64,000 nt of DNA from assembly GCF_015209725.1 (NCBI RefSeq), contig NZ_CP063656.1, positions 1,967,001-2,031,000 on the forward strand, in the 5' to 3' direction. The number at the start of each line of letters is the position of its first letter. Position 1 is the stretch's first letter. Below are positions 6,822 to 14,334 of this stretch, one piece after another. The notes below the pieces were generated by a model, which saw only the letters and a program-made list of their open reading frames with translations, did not search any database and was not told the origin of the DNA. This stretch comes from Lysobacter ciconiae (lineage in GTDB: Bacteria > Pseudomonadota > Gammaproteobacteria > Xanthomonadales > Xanthomonadaceae). The translations under genes were made by a program, and so were the position numbers.

Positions 6822-9188
6822 ATGTCCTCAAGACTTCCCCCGACCCGTCGCGGGGCGCGAGCATTGCTTAAACCAATGTTTCCGCTCCTGCTTTCCCTGG
6901 CCGCCATCGGCTCAGCCCAGGCTGCCACCACCTACTACGTACGAACCGACGGCGGCACGGCCGCCCAGTGCACCGGCAAGGCCGATGCCCGCTACTCCGG
7001 CTCCGGTACCAACCAGGCCTGTGCTTGGAAACACCCCTACTACGCGCTGCCGCCCAACGAGACCGCGCGCATCGCCGGTGGCGACACGCTGATCATCGGT
7101 TCGGGCAGCTACATGATCGGCTGGGGCGCACCCGGCGCGGCCGACACCAGCGGCCGCTGCTACTCCGCCTGGGCGTACGACTGCTTCATGGCGCCCGTCC
7201 CCAGCGGGCCCTCGGCCAATGCCAGGACCCGCATCCTGGGCCAGGACGCCAAGAACCCGCCCAAGCTGTGGGGCAACGAGCGGGTGAGCATGGTCCTCAA
7301 CCTGCACGGCAGCTCCAACGTGGAGATCGGCAACCTGGAGATCACCGACCAGAGCGATTGCGTGGAAAGCCACAGCAATGCCGGGGCGCGCTGCGAGCGC
7401 GATCAGGCGCCCTTCGGCCCGTGGGCCTCCACCGGACTGGCCGCCTCCAATTCGCGCAATGTCTGGCTGCACGACCTCAACATCCACGGCCTGGCCCACA
7501 CCGGCATCCGTGCCGGCGGCCTGACCGACTGGACCGTGGAGCGGGTCAAGATCAACGCCAATGGCTGGGTTGGCTGGGACGGTGACATCGGTCCGGCCAG
7601 CTCCAACGCCGGCCAGATCATCCTGCGCGAGGTGGAGATCGCCTGGAACGGCTGCGGCGAGCGCTGGAAGACCGGCGAGCCGTGGGCGTGCTGGGCGCAG
7701 GAAGGCGGCGGCTACGGCGACGGTCTGGGAACGGCCAAGACCGGCGGGCAGTGGCTGATCGAGGACTCCTTCATCCACCACAACACCTCCGATGGCCTGG
7801 ACCTGCTCTACATGGACGGCGCCCCGGGCACCTCGGTTACCGTCCGCCGCGTGTACGCCACCTCCAACGCCGGCAACCAGCTCAAGGTGCAGGGCAACAC
7901 GCTCATCGAGAACTCGGTGGTCAACGGCTACTGCTCCTACTTCGCCGGCAAGCACTTCATGCTCAACGGCGACCAGTGCCGTGCGCTGGGTAACACCGTG
8001 TCGGTGGGACTGCAGCCGGGTCAAAGTGCCACCATCCGCCACAACACCATCGTCGGTGAAGGCGACTGCCTGATCCTGACCGGCGGCGGCACCCCCACCA
8101 CCAAGCTGGACATCGTCAACAACGTCCTGGTCGGCAAGCCGGACTACCTGGCCACCCGCAGCGGCTGGCCGGAGCAGACCTGTGCCTACTACGCCGATGG
8201 GGGCAACGCGGTACCCAACTTCGCCGGCAACCTGGTCTGGCAGACCAAGAGCCAGTGTCCGCCGGGAAGCATCTGCGACAAGGACCCCAAGCTGACCAAC
8301 AGCAGCATGGCCAACTTCGATCCCCTGCCGCTGGCCGGCAGCCCGGTCATCGACAAGGCGATTGCGATCAGCGGATTCAACACCGACTTCCTGCTGCAGA
8401 AGCGCCCGGTGGGCGCGGGTTCGGACATCGGTGCCATCGAAGTACAGAGCGGCGGAGGTTCCACGCCACCGGTAAACCCACCGGTCACGCCGCCGGTAAC
8501 CCCGCCAGTCACCCCGCCGGCAAACTGCCAGCGGGCGGCGCCGACGGTCACCCTGGCCGGTCCCAGCAGCGCCATGAAAGCGGGCACCAAAGCGGAATAC
8601 ACGCTCTCGGTACGCAACAACGACACCAGTGTCTGCACCAGCACCAGCTTCAAGTTGGCCAGGACGGTGGCGTCGGGATGGAACGGGACGCTCGCCTCCT
8701 CGTTGGCGATCGCACCGGGCAAGACCGCTACGACGACCTTGGCGGTGACCTCGCCGACGGCCGCCAAGGCCGGCAGCTATGGCATCGGCGCGGGCGTCAG
8801 CAGCGCGGTGGGTCAGGCGCACACCGCCAGTGCGTCCGCGACCTACACCGTCTCCGCCGCGAGTGTTCCCACGCCGCCGGTCGCCGGCAGCTTCACCCAG
8901 ACCGTCACCGTGGACAAGACCGTCTACAACCGCGGCGATCGCGTGACGATGACCGCGCGGGTGCTCAAAGGATCGACTCCGGTCAGGGGCGCGCGCGTGA
9001 TCTTCAACGTAACCCGGCCCAATGGTCGAATCGCCAAGGTGGCCGCCCTCACGTCGGCCAGCGGGTACGCCAACGGGCGGTTGAGCCTGGGCAGAGCCGC
9101 CTCCGATGTCGGCAGCTACAGTGTTCGCTCCGACGCCACCAGCCAGCGGGAGACGGTCTCGGCATACGCCAACTTCGCTGCCCAGTAA
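6822..9188 (+). CDS. Secreted beta-helix protein with proline linker and two Ig-like domains (copy 2, long form)
   Basis: The start at 6822 (GGA seven bases upstream) gives 788 residues and a plausible signal peptide: an Arg-rich n-region, the hydrophobic core FPLLLSLAAIG and AQA before cleavage. ATGs at 6786 and 6876 are alternatives. After the beta-helix (to about residue 540) comes a TPPV/NPPV proline-rich linker near 8460-8525. Then follow a NEW3-like domain (about residues 575-680) and a final Ig-like domain beginning near FTQTVTVDKTVYNRGDRV. Such modules usually help attachment to glycans or the cell surface. A strong terminator follows. It may act on the polysaccharide made by the cluster; catalytic residues were not identified. 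Confidence 0.82.
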   Translation: MSSRLPPTRRGARALLKPMFPLLLSLAAIGSAQAATTYYVRTDGGTAAQCTGKADARYSGSGTNQACAWKHPYYALPPNETARIAGGDTLIIGSGSYMIGWGAPGAADTSGRCYSAWAYDCFMAPVPSGPSANARTRILGQDAKNPPKLWGNERVSMVLNLHGSSNVEIGNLEITDQSDCVESHSNAGARCERDQAPFGPWASTGLAASNSRNVWLHDLNIHGLAHTGIRAGGLTDWTVERVKINANGWVGWDGDIGPASSNAGQIILREVEIAWNGCGERWKTGEPWACWAQEGGGYGDGLGTAKTGGQWLIEDSFIHHNTSDGLDLLYMDGAPGTSVTVRRVYATSNAGNQLKVQGNTLIENSVVNGYCSYFAGKHFMLNGDQCRALGNTVSVGLQPGQSATIRHNTIVGEGDCLILTGGGTPTTKLDIVNNVLVGKPDYLATRSGWPEQTCAYYADGGNAVPNFAGNLVWQTKSQCPPGSICDKDPKLTNSSMANFDPLPLAGSPVIDKAIAISGFNTDFLLQKRPVGAGSDIGAIEVQSGGGSTPPVNPPVTPPVTPPVTPPANCQRAAPTVTLAGPSSAMKAGTKAEYTLSVRNNDTSVCTSTSFKLARTVASGWNGTLASSLAIAPGKTATTTLAVTSPTAAKAGSYGIGAGVSSAVGQAHTASASATYTVSAASVPTPPVAGSFTQTVTVDKTVYNRGDRVTMTARVLKGSTPVRGARVIFNVTRPNGRIAKVAALTSASGYANGRLSLGRAASDVGSYSVRSDATSQRETVSAYANFAAQ
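6903..8200 (+). repeat. Direct repeat, copy 2 (about 1.3 kb, beta-helix coding)
   Basis: This is the partner of 5132-6429 at a constant offset of 1771 bases and about 98-99 % identity by eye. Upstream the signal-peptide coding differs; downstream the two genes stay homologous in protein only (for example WQTK, NPEL/DPKL, NFDP/DFDP) before diverging fully. Confidence 0.93.
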
Positions 9189-9215
9189 GGCATCGAAGAT
9201 CGGATTGAGACAATG

Positions 9216-9245
9216 ATGGGCGCTCCTCCGGGGGCGCCCATTTTT
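9216..9245 (+). terminator. Intrinsic terminator after the beta-helix gene
   Basis: ATGGGCGC (9216-9223) pairs with GCGCCCAT (9234-9241) around a 10-base loop and runs into a T tract at 9241-9245. It lies 27 bases after the stop of the long beta-helix gene and just beyond the convergent flippase 3' end. Confidence 0.9.
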
Positions 9246-9287
9246 CATGGAGTGGCAGGTCGATCCGCTGAATTCCAGGCGACCGTT

Positions 9288-10787
9288 TCAAAGGGCCTGA
9301 CCGCGGAACGGCAATGCCCCGGAGATCCATCGCCGCAAACCGGGGAACATGACCAGCACCGGCGCGCAGTACAGCACCATCAGCACCGACCCGCACACCG
9401 CCAGCCTGAGCACGGGCGGCTGTGCACCCATCGCCTGCCCCAGGGCCCACGCCGCCGTCCCGCTGGCGAGTGCCAGCGCTACCGACTGCAACAGCACCCT
9501 TCGGCCAGGCATGACGCGCAGATCTGCCGGGCAGGTGACGTAGATGCCGACTGCGAGAACGACCTGTCCGATCATGGTGGCGTAGACCGTTCCCATGACG
9601 CCCGAACCGGGTATCAGCAGGAAGTTCATGCCGATCTTGACGGTGACCGCGACCAGATTCGCGATCAGTACCAGCCCGGTGCGCTTTGCGAGGATGGCCC
9701 CGTAGCCACCCATGGCAAACAGCGTCGCCCCGAGAAAGGTCACCGAAAGCATCACGAAAACGGGGGCAGAGCCTTGCTTGTCCGATCCAGCCACCAGGAT
9801 GAAGAAATCCTGCCCGGTCACGATCAGCCCGGTGACCAGGAGCACCACCGCATGCGTCAGCGGAACCAGCATCCGCTGCTTGAACTGTGCAACCGCTTGC
9901 GCACCTTCGCTGATGTACAGGCGGTTCAATACCGGCGTATACGCCTGGCCCAGGGCCGAACTGACCAGCATGCTGACGTACATCGCCAGCGATGAACCTA
10001 TGACGTACAGACCCACCACTTCCATGTCGCCCTGCACCGCCTTCAACACCAGGCGATCGACGAACCCGAACAGGATCTGGGAGATTTCATTGAGGGCCAG
10101 CGGAATGCCGTAGATAATCGCCGACCGGGTCAGCTTGAGGTCCGCGTCCTTCAGGCTGAACGCGCTCTGCTGCCATAACCAGCGGCCCATCCATACCGCC
10201 ATCACGGCCGCGGCAAGCAGCCGGCCCAGATACACCGACGTGGCGCTCGGCCACAGCATCAGGACCAGGGTGACCACGCACAGGGTCTGCAACCAGCGTG
10301 CGGCGGTTCCGGTGATGACGTTGACGCCGGATTTCTCCTGCGCGCCCATCAGCCACTGCACGTAGCTGGCGAATACGGTGAGTGGAACGGCGGCAAGCGC
10401 GAGCAACGCGGCAACCCCCTGCGGTACCCAGCCAAGCGCGACGGACACGGCCAGTCCGAGCATGAGCACCAGCCACATCGCCAGCGAGGCCAGCAACGGC
10501 ACCAGCAGAATGCTGGCCAGGTATGTCCGGAACGCGGCCTCCCCTTGGCCGTGCGGATAGAAACGCAGCAGCGCATCGCCCAGGCCGAGCTTCAACGCCG
10601 CAGCGAGTACCAGCAGGATCGCATCGAGATATCCGATGACCCCGAACTCGTAATTGCTCAGTGTCCGGGTCAGTATCGGGAAGGAAAGCAGGCCGGCTGC
10701 CAACGCCATCACGTTGCCCATCGCGTAGCGACGGTAATGGGTGCCGATGCCTTCCAGGCCTGTCGAGCGCTGTGGTCCCCGCCTCAT
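9288..10787 (-). CDS. Wzx-like polysaccharide flippase (oligosaccharide flippase family)
   Basis: Starting at the ATG of MRRGPQRST, 4 bases after the upstream stop, the protein has 499 residues and about 12-14 hydrophobic segments. The opening YAMGNVMALAAGLLSFPILTR is typical of Wzx/RfbX and MOP-superfamily exporters: a helix-breaking start, then long transmembrane helices with few charges. Wzx proteins move lipid-linked oligosaccharides across the inner membrane. It is the last gene of the operon that begins with the NRPS-PKS, so a flippase is made together with a peptide synthetase and two glycosyltransferases. That pairing suggests a lipid-linked product needing export. Confidence 0.87.
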   Translation of the reverse strand: MRRGPQRSTGLEGIGTHYRRYAMGNVMALAAGLLSFPILTRTLSNYEFGVIGYLDAILLVLAAALKLGLGDALLRFYPHGQGEAAFRTYLASILLVPLLASLAMWLVLMLGLAVSVALGWVPQGVAALLALAAVPLTVFASYVQWLMGAQEKSGVNVITGTAARWLQTLCVVTLVLMLWPSATSVYLGRLLAAAVMAVWMGRWLWQQSAFSLKDADLKLTRSAIIYGIPLALNEISQILFGFVDRLVLKAVQGDMEVVGLYVIGSSLAMYVSMLVSSALGQAYTPVLNRLYISEGAQAVAQFKQRMLVPLTHAVVLLVTGLIVTGQDFFILVAGSDKQGSAPVFVMLSVTFLGATLFAMGGYGAILAKRTGLVLIANLVAVTVKIGMNFLLIPGSGVMGTVYATMIGQVVLAVGIYVTCPADLRVMPGRRVLLQSVALALASGTAAWALGQAMGAQPPVLRLAVCGSVLMVLYCAPVLVMFPGLRRWISGALPFRGQAL

Positions 10788-10791
10788 CGAA

Positions 10792-11706
10792 CTAGCCGCT
10801 GGTGTCCAGCGCACCGCGGACGATGGCTCCGATCGATGATTTCAACGGCCGCAACCGCGGATACGCGAGAAATCCCCTGCTCCACTGCACAGCGCCTTCG
10901 CGGATCCGCAGCTCGCGGAAGAGCCGGTTCGCAAACTCGATGTGATAGTCGCCCAGCCTGGCGCGGACTTTGTCGGGATGCTGCCGGGCGATGTCGGGAT
11001 TGCGTGCGATGAAGGCACGCAACGTCGCCAGGTCGGTTCTCGCATCCAGGGAATAATCGATGCGGCTGAGGCTCCCGGGCCGTACCACCCGATAGGTAAG
11101 CCGTTCGGCGATGAAGTCGAATTCGTAGCGCTCGCTGATGCGCAGGAAAAACTCGTAATCCTCCCCGACCGCCAGGGCTTCATCAAAATCCCCGCATCGC
11201 TCGATGCAGCTCCGCCGGATCATCACGGCGGTCGGCATCAAGAACTGGTCCAGATAAAGGGCAAGGCGTACATCGCCGCGATGCAGGCCCATCGTGCGCG
11301 GGTAGCCAATCAGTTCGCTGCCGTCCTCATCCACGAACACCGCGTCGCAGTACACGAGGCCGCACGACGGCCGGCTTTCCAGCAGCCCGGCCTGGCGGCT
11401 CAGCTTGGATGGCGCCCAATAGTCGTCATCGTCGAGAAACGCAAAAAACTCACCCCGGGCGATGCGCATTCCATGGTTGCGCGCCGAAGCTGGCCCCGCG
11501 TTGGCCTGGTGGCGCAGCACAATTTGCTGCGGGTATTGCGCTGCCAGTTGCTCGAGGACGGCGCGCGACTCGTCGTTGGAGCCGTCGTCGATGATGACGA
11601 TCTCGGTGTCGGCTGCCGGATGGTCCTGGGCCAATGCCGACTCGACCGCCCGGCCGATCCGCGCCCCCCCGTTGTGGGTCGGAATAATCACGCTGATCAC
11701 GTTCAT
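10792..11706 (-). CDS. Family 2 glycosyltransferase
   Basis: The ATG at 11706 has a strong GAGGGG upstream and gives 304 residues starting MNVISVIIPTHNGG. An ATG at 11730 overlapping the previous stop (ATGA) is an alternative. GT-A motifs are clear: IIPTHNGG, VIIDDGSNDES near residue 40 and FLDDDDYW, the metal-binding acidic cluster, near residue 90; GEDYEFFLR follows near residue 190, where family members often carry a catalytic Asp/Glu. No transmembrane helix is obvious. It belongs to the NRPS-hydrolase-flippase operon and probably adds one sugar to the product. Its closest relative in the window is the neighbouring gene. Confidence 0.88.
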   Translation of the reverse strand: MNVISVIIPTHNGGARIGRAVESALAQDHPAADTEIVIIDDGSNDESRAVLEQLAAQYPQQIVLRHQANAGPASARNHGMRIARGEFFAFLDDDDYWAPSKLSRQAGLLESRPSCGLVYCDAVFVDEDGSELIGYPRTMGLHRGDVRLALYLDQFLMPTAVMIRRSCIERCGDFDEALAVGEDYEFFLRISERYEFDFIAERLTYRVVRPGSLSRIDYSLDARTDLATLRAFIARNPDIARQHPDKVRARLGDYHIEFANRLFRELRIREGAVQWSRGFLAYPRLRPLKSSIGAIVRGALDTSG

Positions 11707-11726
11707 CGCCCCTCGATCGTCGATCC

Positions 11727-12635
11727 TCATCGAACCGCTGCCACGTCCCACAGCGCGCGCATGACGCCGCGCCACGCCCGTGGGTCTATCGGTCGCAGCC
11801 AGATGGCGCGCGCGTACGCATTCACCTGTCGTATCGGCCCGCAATCGGCTTCCTCGGCTTCGCTCAGAGCCACCGCCGACAGCGCCGGCCGGCGCAGGCG
11901 CCTGCCCTGGGGGAACTCAAGCATCCGGTCCACCAGCAGCCGGCGGGCCTTCAGCATGCGGTCGGAGTGGCGGCTCACCCCGCCGCTGTGCACTCGGTAG
12001 TCCGCCGCGTGATAGCTCAGGTGCGTCACGCGGCCCTGCAGCGACAGGCGCAACCACATGTCGCGATCCTCACACCCCAGGCCTGTGTAGCGCACATCGA
12101 ACCCGCCCAGCTGCAGTGCCAGATCGCGCGGAAACACCGCCGTCGTGCAGGCGACGTGCTCGTAACGCAACAGGATGGCGGTGAACGGGTCGTGCCCCCA
12201 CTTGGCCCAGCGATCAGGATCGCGGTGGTCCGCCAGGACGGCGCCGTGCTCGTCGATAAAGCGCACATCTGCATGCACCAGTGCCGTGCCAGGCGTGGAT
12301 TCCAGCGCCGCGACCGCATTTGCCAGGTGGTGGCGCATCCACAGGTCATCCGCGTCCAGTAACGCCAGGTAGCGGCCGCGAGCGTGCGCAATAGCCGCAT
12401 TGCGGGCGCTGCAAAACCCGCCGTTGGCCTGGCGGAAATAGCGGACGCGACGGGGATGATCCGCGGCGTAGGTCCGGCCGATCGCCGTGCTGCGGTCGGT
12501 CGAGCCGTCATCGAGGACGACGATCTCGAAATCATCGAAATCCTGCTCGAGCGCACTGAGCAGCGCGGCCTCGAAGAACCGCTCGCCGTTGTACACGGGC
12601 ATGATGACGCTGACGAGTGGAGCGGACTCGTTCAC
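11727..12635 (-). CDS. Family 2 glycosyltransferase
   Basis: The GTG at 12635 overlaps the upstream hydrolase stop (GTGA) and gives 302 residues opening VNESAPLVSVIMPVYNG. The family signature is complete: VLDDGSTDRST near residue 38, LLDADDLW near residue 88 and a CEDRDMWLRLS segment near residue 190 likely to hold the catalytic base. The frame stays open upstream to 12989 but that part is antisense-like sequence of the hydrolase coding region. It is the fourth gene of the operon led by the NRPS-PKS. The donor sugar is not predictable. Confidence 0.88.
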   Translation of the reverse strand: MNESAPLVSVIMPVYNGERFFEAALLSALEQDFDDFEIVVLDDGSTDRSTAIGRTYAADHPRRVRYFRQANGGFCSARNAAIAHARGRYLALLDADDLWMRHHLANAVAALESTPGTALVHADVRFIDEHGAVLADHRDPDRWAKWGHDPFTAILLRYEHVACTTAVFPRDLALQLGGFDVRYTGLGCEDRDMWLRLSLQGRVTHLSYHAADYRVHSGGVSRHSDRMLKARRLLVDRMLEFPQGRRLRRPALSAVALSEAEEADCGPIRQVNAYARAIWLRPIDPRAWRGVMRALWDVAAVR

Positions 12636-13537
12636 GGAGCCGAACTCGCGACCGGTATCGGCGCGGCGTTGATGCGGGGGAATTCGCTTTGCGCCCAGGC
12701 CAGCACACGCTGCTGCAGGCGCTGGCGATCGCACTGCAGGAAGAAGGTGTGGTCGCAGTCCGGCCAATGCTCCAGCGTCACCTGCGCAGCCGCCGCGGCG
12801 TTTCCAAGGCCGGCGCGCAACTGCCTGCAATGGTTGAAGTAATGCGAACTGCCGCTGGTGAAGACGAACAGGATGCGGACGTCGCGTTCGACCAGGCGCT
12901 GCAGTTGCTGCACGGCGGCGGTCCGCGCAGGGTGCTCGCGGTAAAGGTCCACGCCCGGCAGCCAGTGGTGGCGTTGCAGCGTTCGCCATGCATGCGGCGC
13001 GCGCAGTTTCCGGACCAGGTGCCGCAGCCAGAATCCGGGGGTCCGGTAGGCCAGGCCATCAAGCAATATCACCCCGGAGATCCGCGGGTCCAGGCCCGCC
13101 AGCAGGAACGCGTCATCGGCGCCGGAACAGATCCCGCCCACGATAAAGCGATCAGTGCCTGTTTCGCTGCGCAGCATCTCGATCGCGGCATCGATCTCCA
13201 CGCGCCTGCGCTCGGTCGAACCCAGCGTTGAGGCCGCACTGTCGCCCAGACCGCCCTGATCAAAGCGCAGCACCGCAAAACCGAGTGCCGCCAGCGCCCG
13301 GGCCAACAGGACATAGCCGCGGAAGGGCCCGATCCGGTGCACCAGTCCCGCATTCATGAGCACCACCGCCGTACGCGTGCCAACACCCGCGGGAGGGACA
13401 TGCAGGATGCCCACCAGGCCCGGGCCGAATTGCCGGACGCTCTCGCCAAGCGCGTTCGATCGCCGGCCGATGGGGTCGCGGCCATTGCGGGACCGATCCG
13501 CTGGTTCGCAGGCCGGTTCGAGGATGACGTGGTTCAC
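12632..13537 (-). CDS. Alpha/beta hydrolase, resembling exosortase A system-associated hydrolase 1
   Basis: The GTG at 13537 overlaps the stop of hydrolase 2 (GTGA), giving 301 residues. Features of an alpha/beta hydrolase are VVLMNAGLVHRIGP, LRFDQGGLGDS and GGICSGADD, where the nucleophile-elbow Ser is expected, with a C-terminal CDHTFF that could supply the catalytic His. The MNAG...GP...GGLGDS pattern is what I associate with TIGR03100, one of two hydrolases found with AMP-ligase and acyl-carrier genes in exosortase A loci. Here it sits directly downstream of an NRPS-PKS that lacks a thioesterase, so release or editing of the carrier-bound chain is a reasonable inference. Confidence 0.75.
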   Translation of the reverse strand: MNHVILEPACEPADRSRNGRDPIGRRSNALGESVRQFGPGLVGILHVPPAGVGTRTAVVLMNAGLVHRIGPFRGYVLLARALAALGFAVLRFDQGGLGDSAASTLGSTERRRVEIDAAIEMLRSETGTDRFIVGGICSGADDAFLLAGLDPRISGVILLDGLAYRTPGFWLRHLVRKLRAPHAWRTLQRHHWLPGVDLYREHPARTAAVQQLQRLVERDVRILFVFTSGSSHYFNHCRQLRAGLGNAAAAAQVTLEHWPDCDHTFFLQCDRQRLQQRVLAWAQSEFPRINAAPIPVASSAP

Positions 13538-14334
13538 GGCGCGTCCTCACCCGTCAGCCAGTTCACCAGTTGTGCCGCGCTGCGCCTGGGATACGCCTGG
13601 GTCTCAAACCGGTGCGGGTCTTCAAAGCAGGGACGGTCGTCGACCTCGAAGGTCCGGCACTCCACGGCAACTCCCGTGCTGCGAAGGCGCTCGACGAAAC
13701 CCTCGTGCGCGGGTCCGGGCTTCCACGCTGCCATGGTCACGCGACTGCCCGCGGGCAGTGTCACTTGGCCGGCGTCGAATGTGGCGATGGCCGACAGCAA
13801 TCCCGGATCCACCGCAAAGCCCAGCAGTTCATCGGTATGCGCAACACCATGCCCCATCGGGTAGCGCCCCGCTTCGACCAACTGCTTGCGGTGCTGCTCC
13901 GACCACTCGCCCACCAATTGCTCGCCCGACAGGGTCGGATCCCACAGGACCAGGTCCACCGGCTCGGACTGCTCCGATGCATGCACCAGCACAGGAATCG
14001 CCGCGCTTCGAAGCGCCAGCCAGCGGCAGCCGGCCCTGCCGGCCAGCGGGCGGAGCATCGCAAGGGCTTCGCCCAGATCGAGCAGCAGGCCGGCGAGGGT
14101 CAGTTCTCCGGTGTCTCCTCCCGAATCGCCCGTGCCGTACCAGTCAAATCGCATGACGTGTGCGCCCGCGCCAGCCAGACCCTCAGCGATGGCGCGAAGG
14201 ACCCGATGGCTGCGGATGCCATCCTGCAGCAGCGGCGGACACATCAGCAGCGGCGACCTGATGGGTCTTGCCGGCCGGTGCAGGACCCCAAACAGGGGCC
14301 GCCGCGTTTCCCCAAAGTAGAAGGCGTCCATCAT
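13534..14334 (-). CDS. Alpha/beta hydrolase fold protein, resembling exosortase A system-associated hydrolase 2
   Basis: The ATG at 14334 shares a base with the NRPS stop (TGATG), giving 266 residues. YFGETRRPLFGVLHRP opens the protein and MRFDWYGTGDSGGDTG follows near residue 75; both fit the hydrolase-2 group (TIGR03101) of exosortase A systems. The usual Gly-x-Ser-x-Gly elbow is not seen. At that place the sequence reads LALRSAAIPVL, so catalysis may be altered or absent. It is translated directly after the megasynthase and before hydrolase 1. Roles as an off-loading partner, an acyl transferase or a structural partner of hydrolase 1 are all possible. Confidence 0.7.
   Translation of the reverse strand: MMDAFYFGETRRPLFGVLHRPARPIRSPLLMCPPLLQDGIRSHRVLRAIAEGLAGAGAHVMRFDWYGTGDSGGDTGELTLAGLLLDLGEALAMLRPLAGRAGCRWLALRSAAIPVLVHASEQSEPVDLVLWDPTLSGEQLVGEWSEQHRKQLVEAGRYPMGHGVAHTDELLGFAVDPGLLSAIATFDAGQVTLPAGSRVTMAAWKPGPAHEGFVERLRSTGVAVECRTFEVDDRPCFEDPHRFETQAYPRRSAAQLVNWLTGEDAP

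Noticed and set aside
8455..8530. CRISPR-like or minisatellite repeat
   Set aside because: The short repeated units encode a TPPV/NPPV proline-rich linker in frame within a secreted protein; they are far too short and few for a CRISPR array.
6912..9248. Long minus-strand reading frame (about 780 residues) opposite the beta-helix gene, and a similar one at 5141-6616
   Set aside because: Both mirror a real plus-strand gene with a signal peptide and known domains. The antisense frames are Gly/Val/Arg-rich, are open only because of high GC at third positions, and have no recognisable domain.
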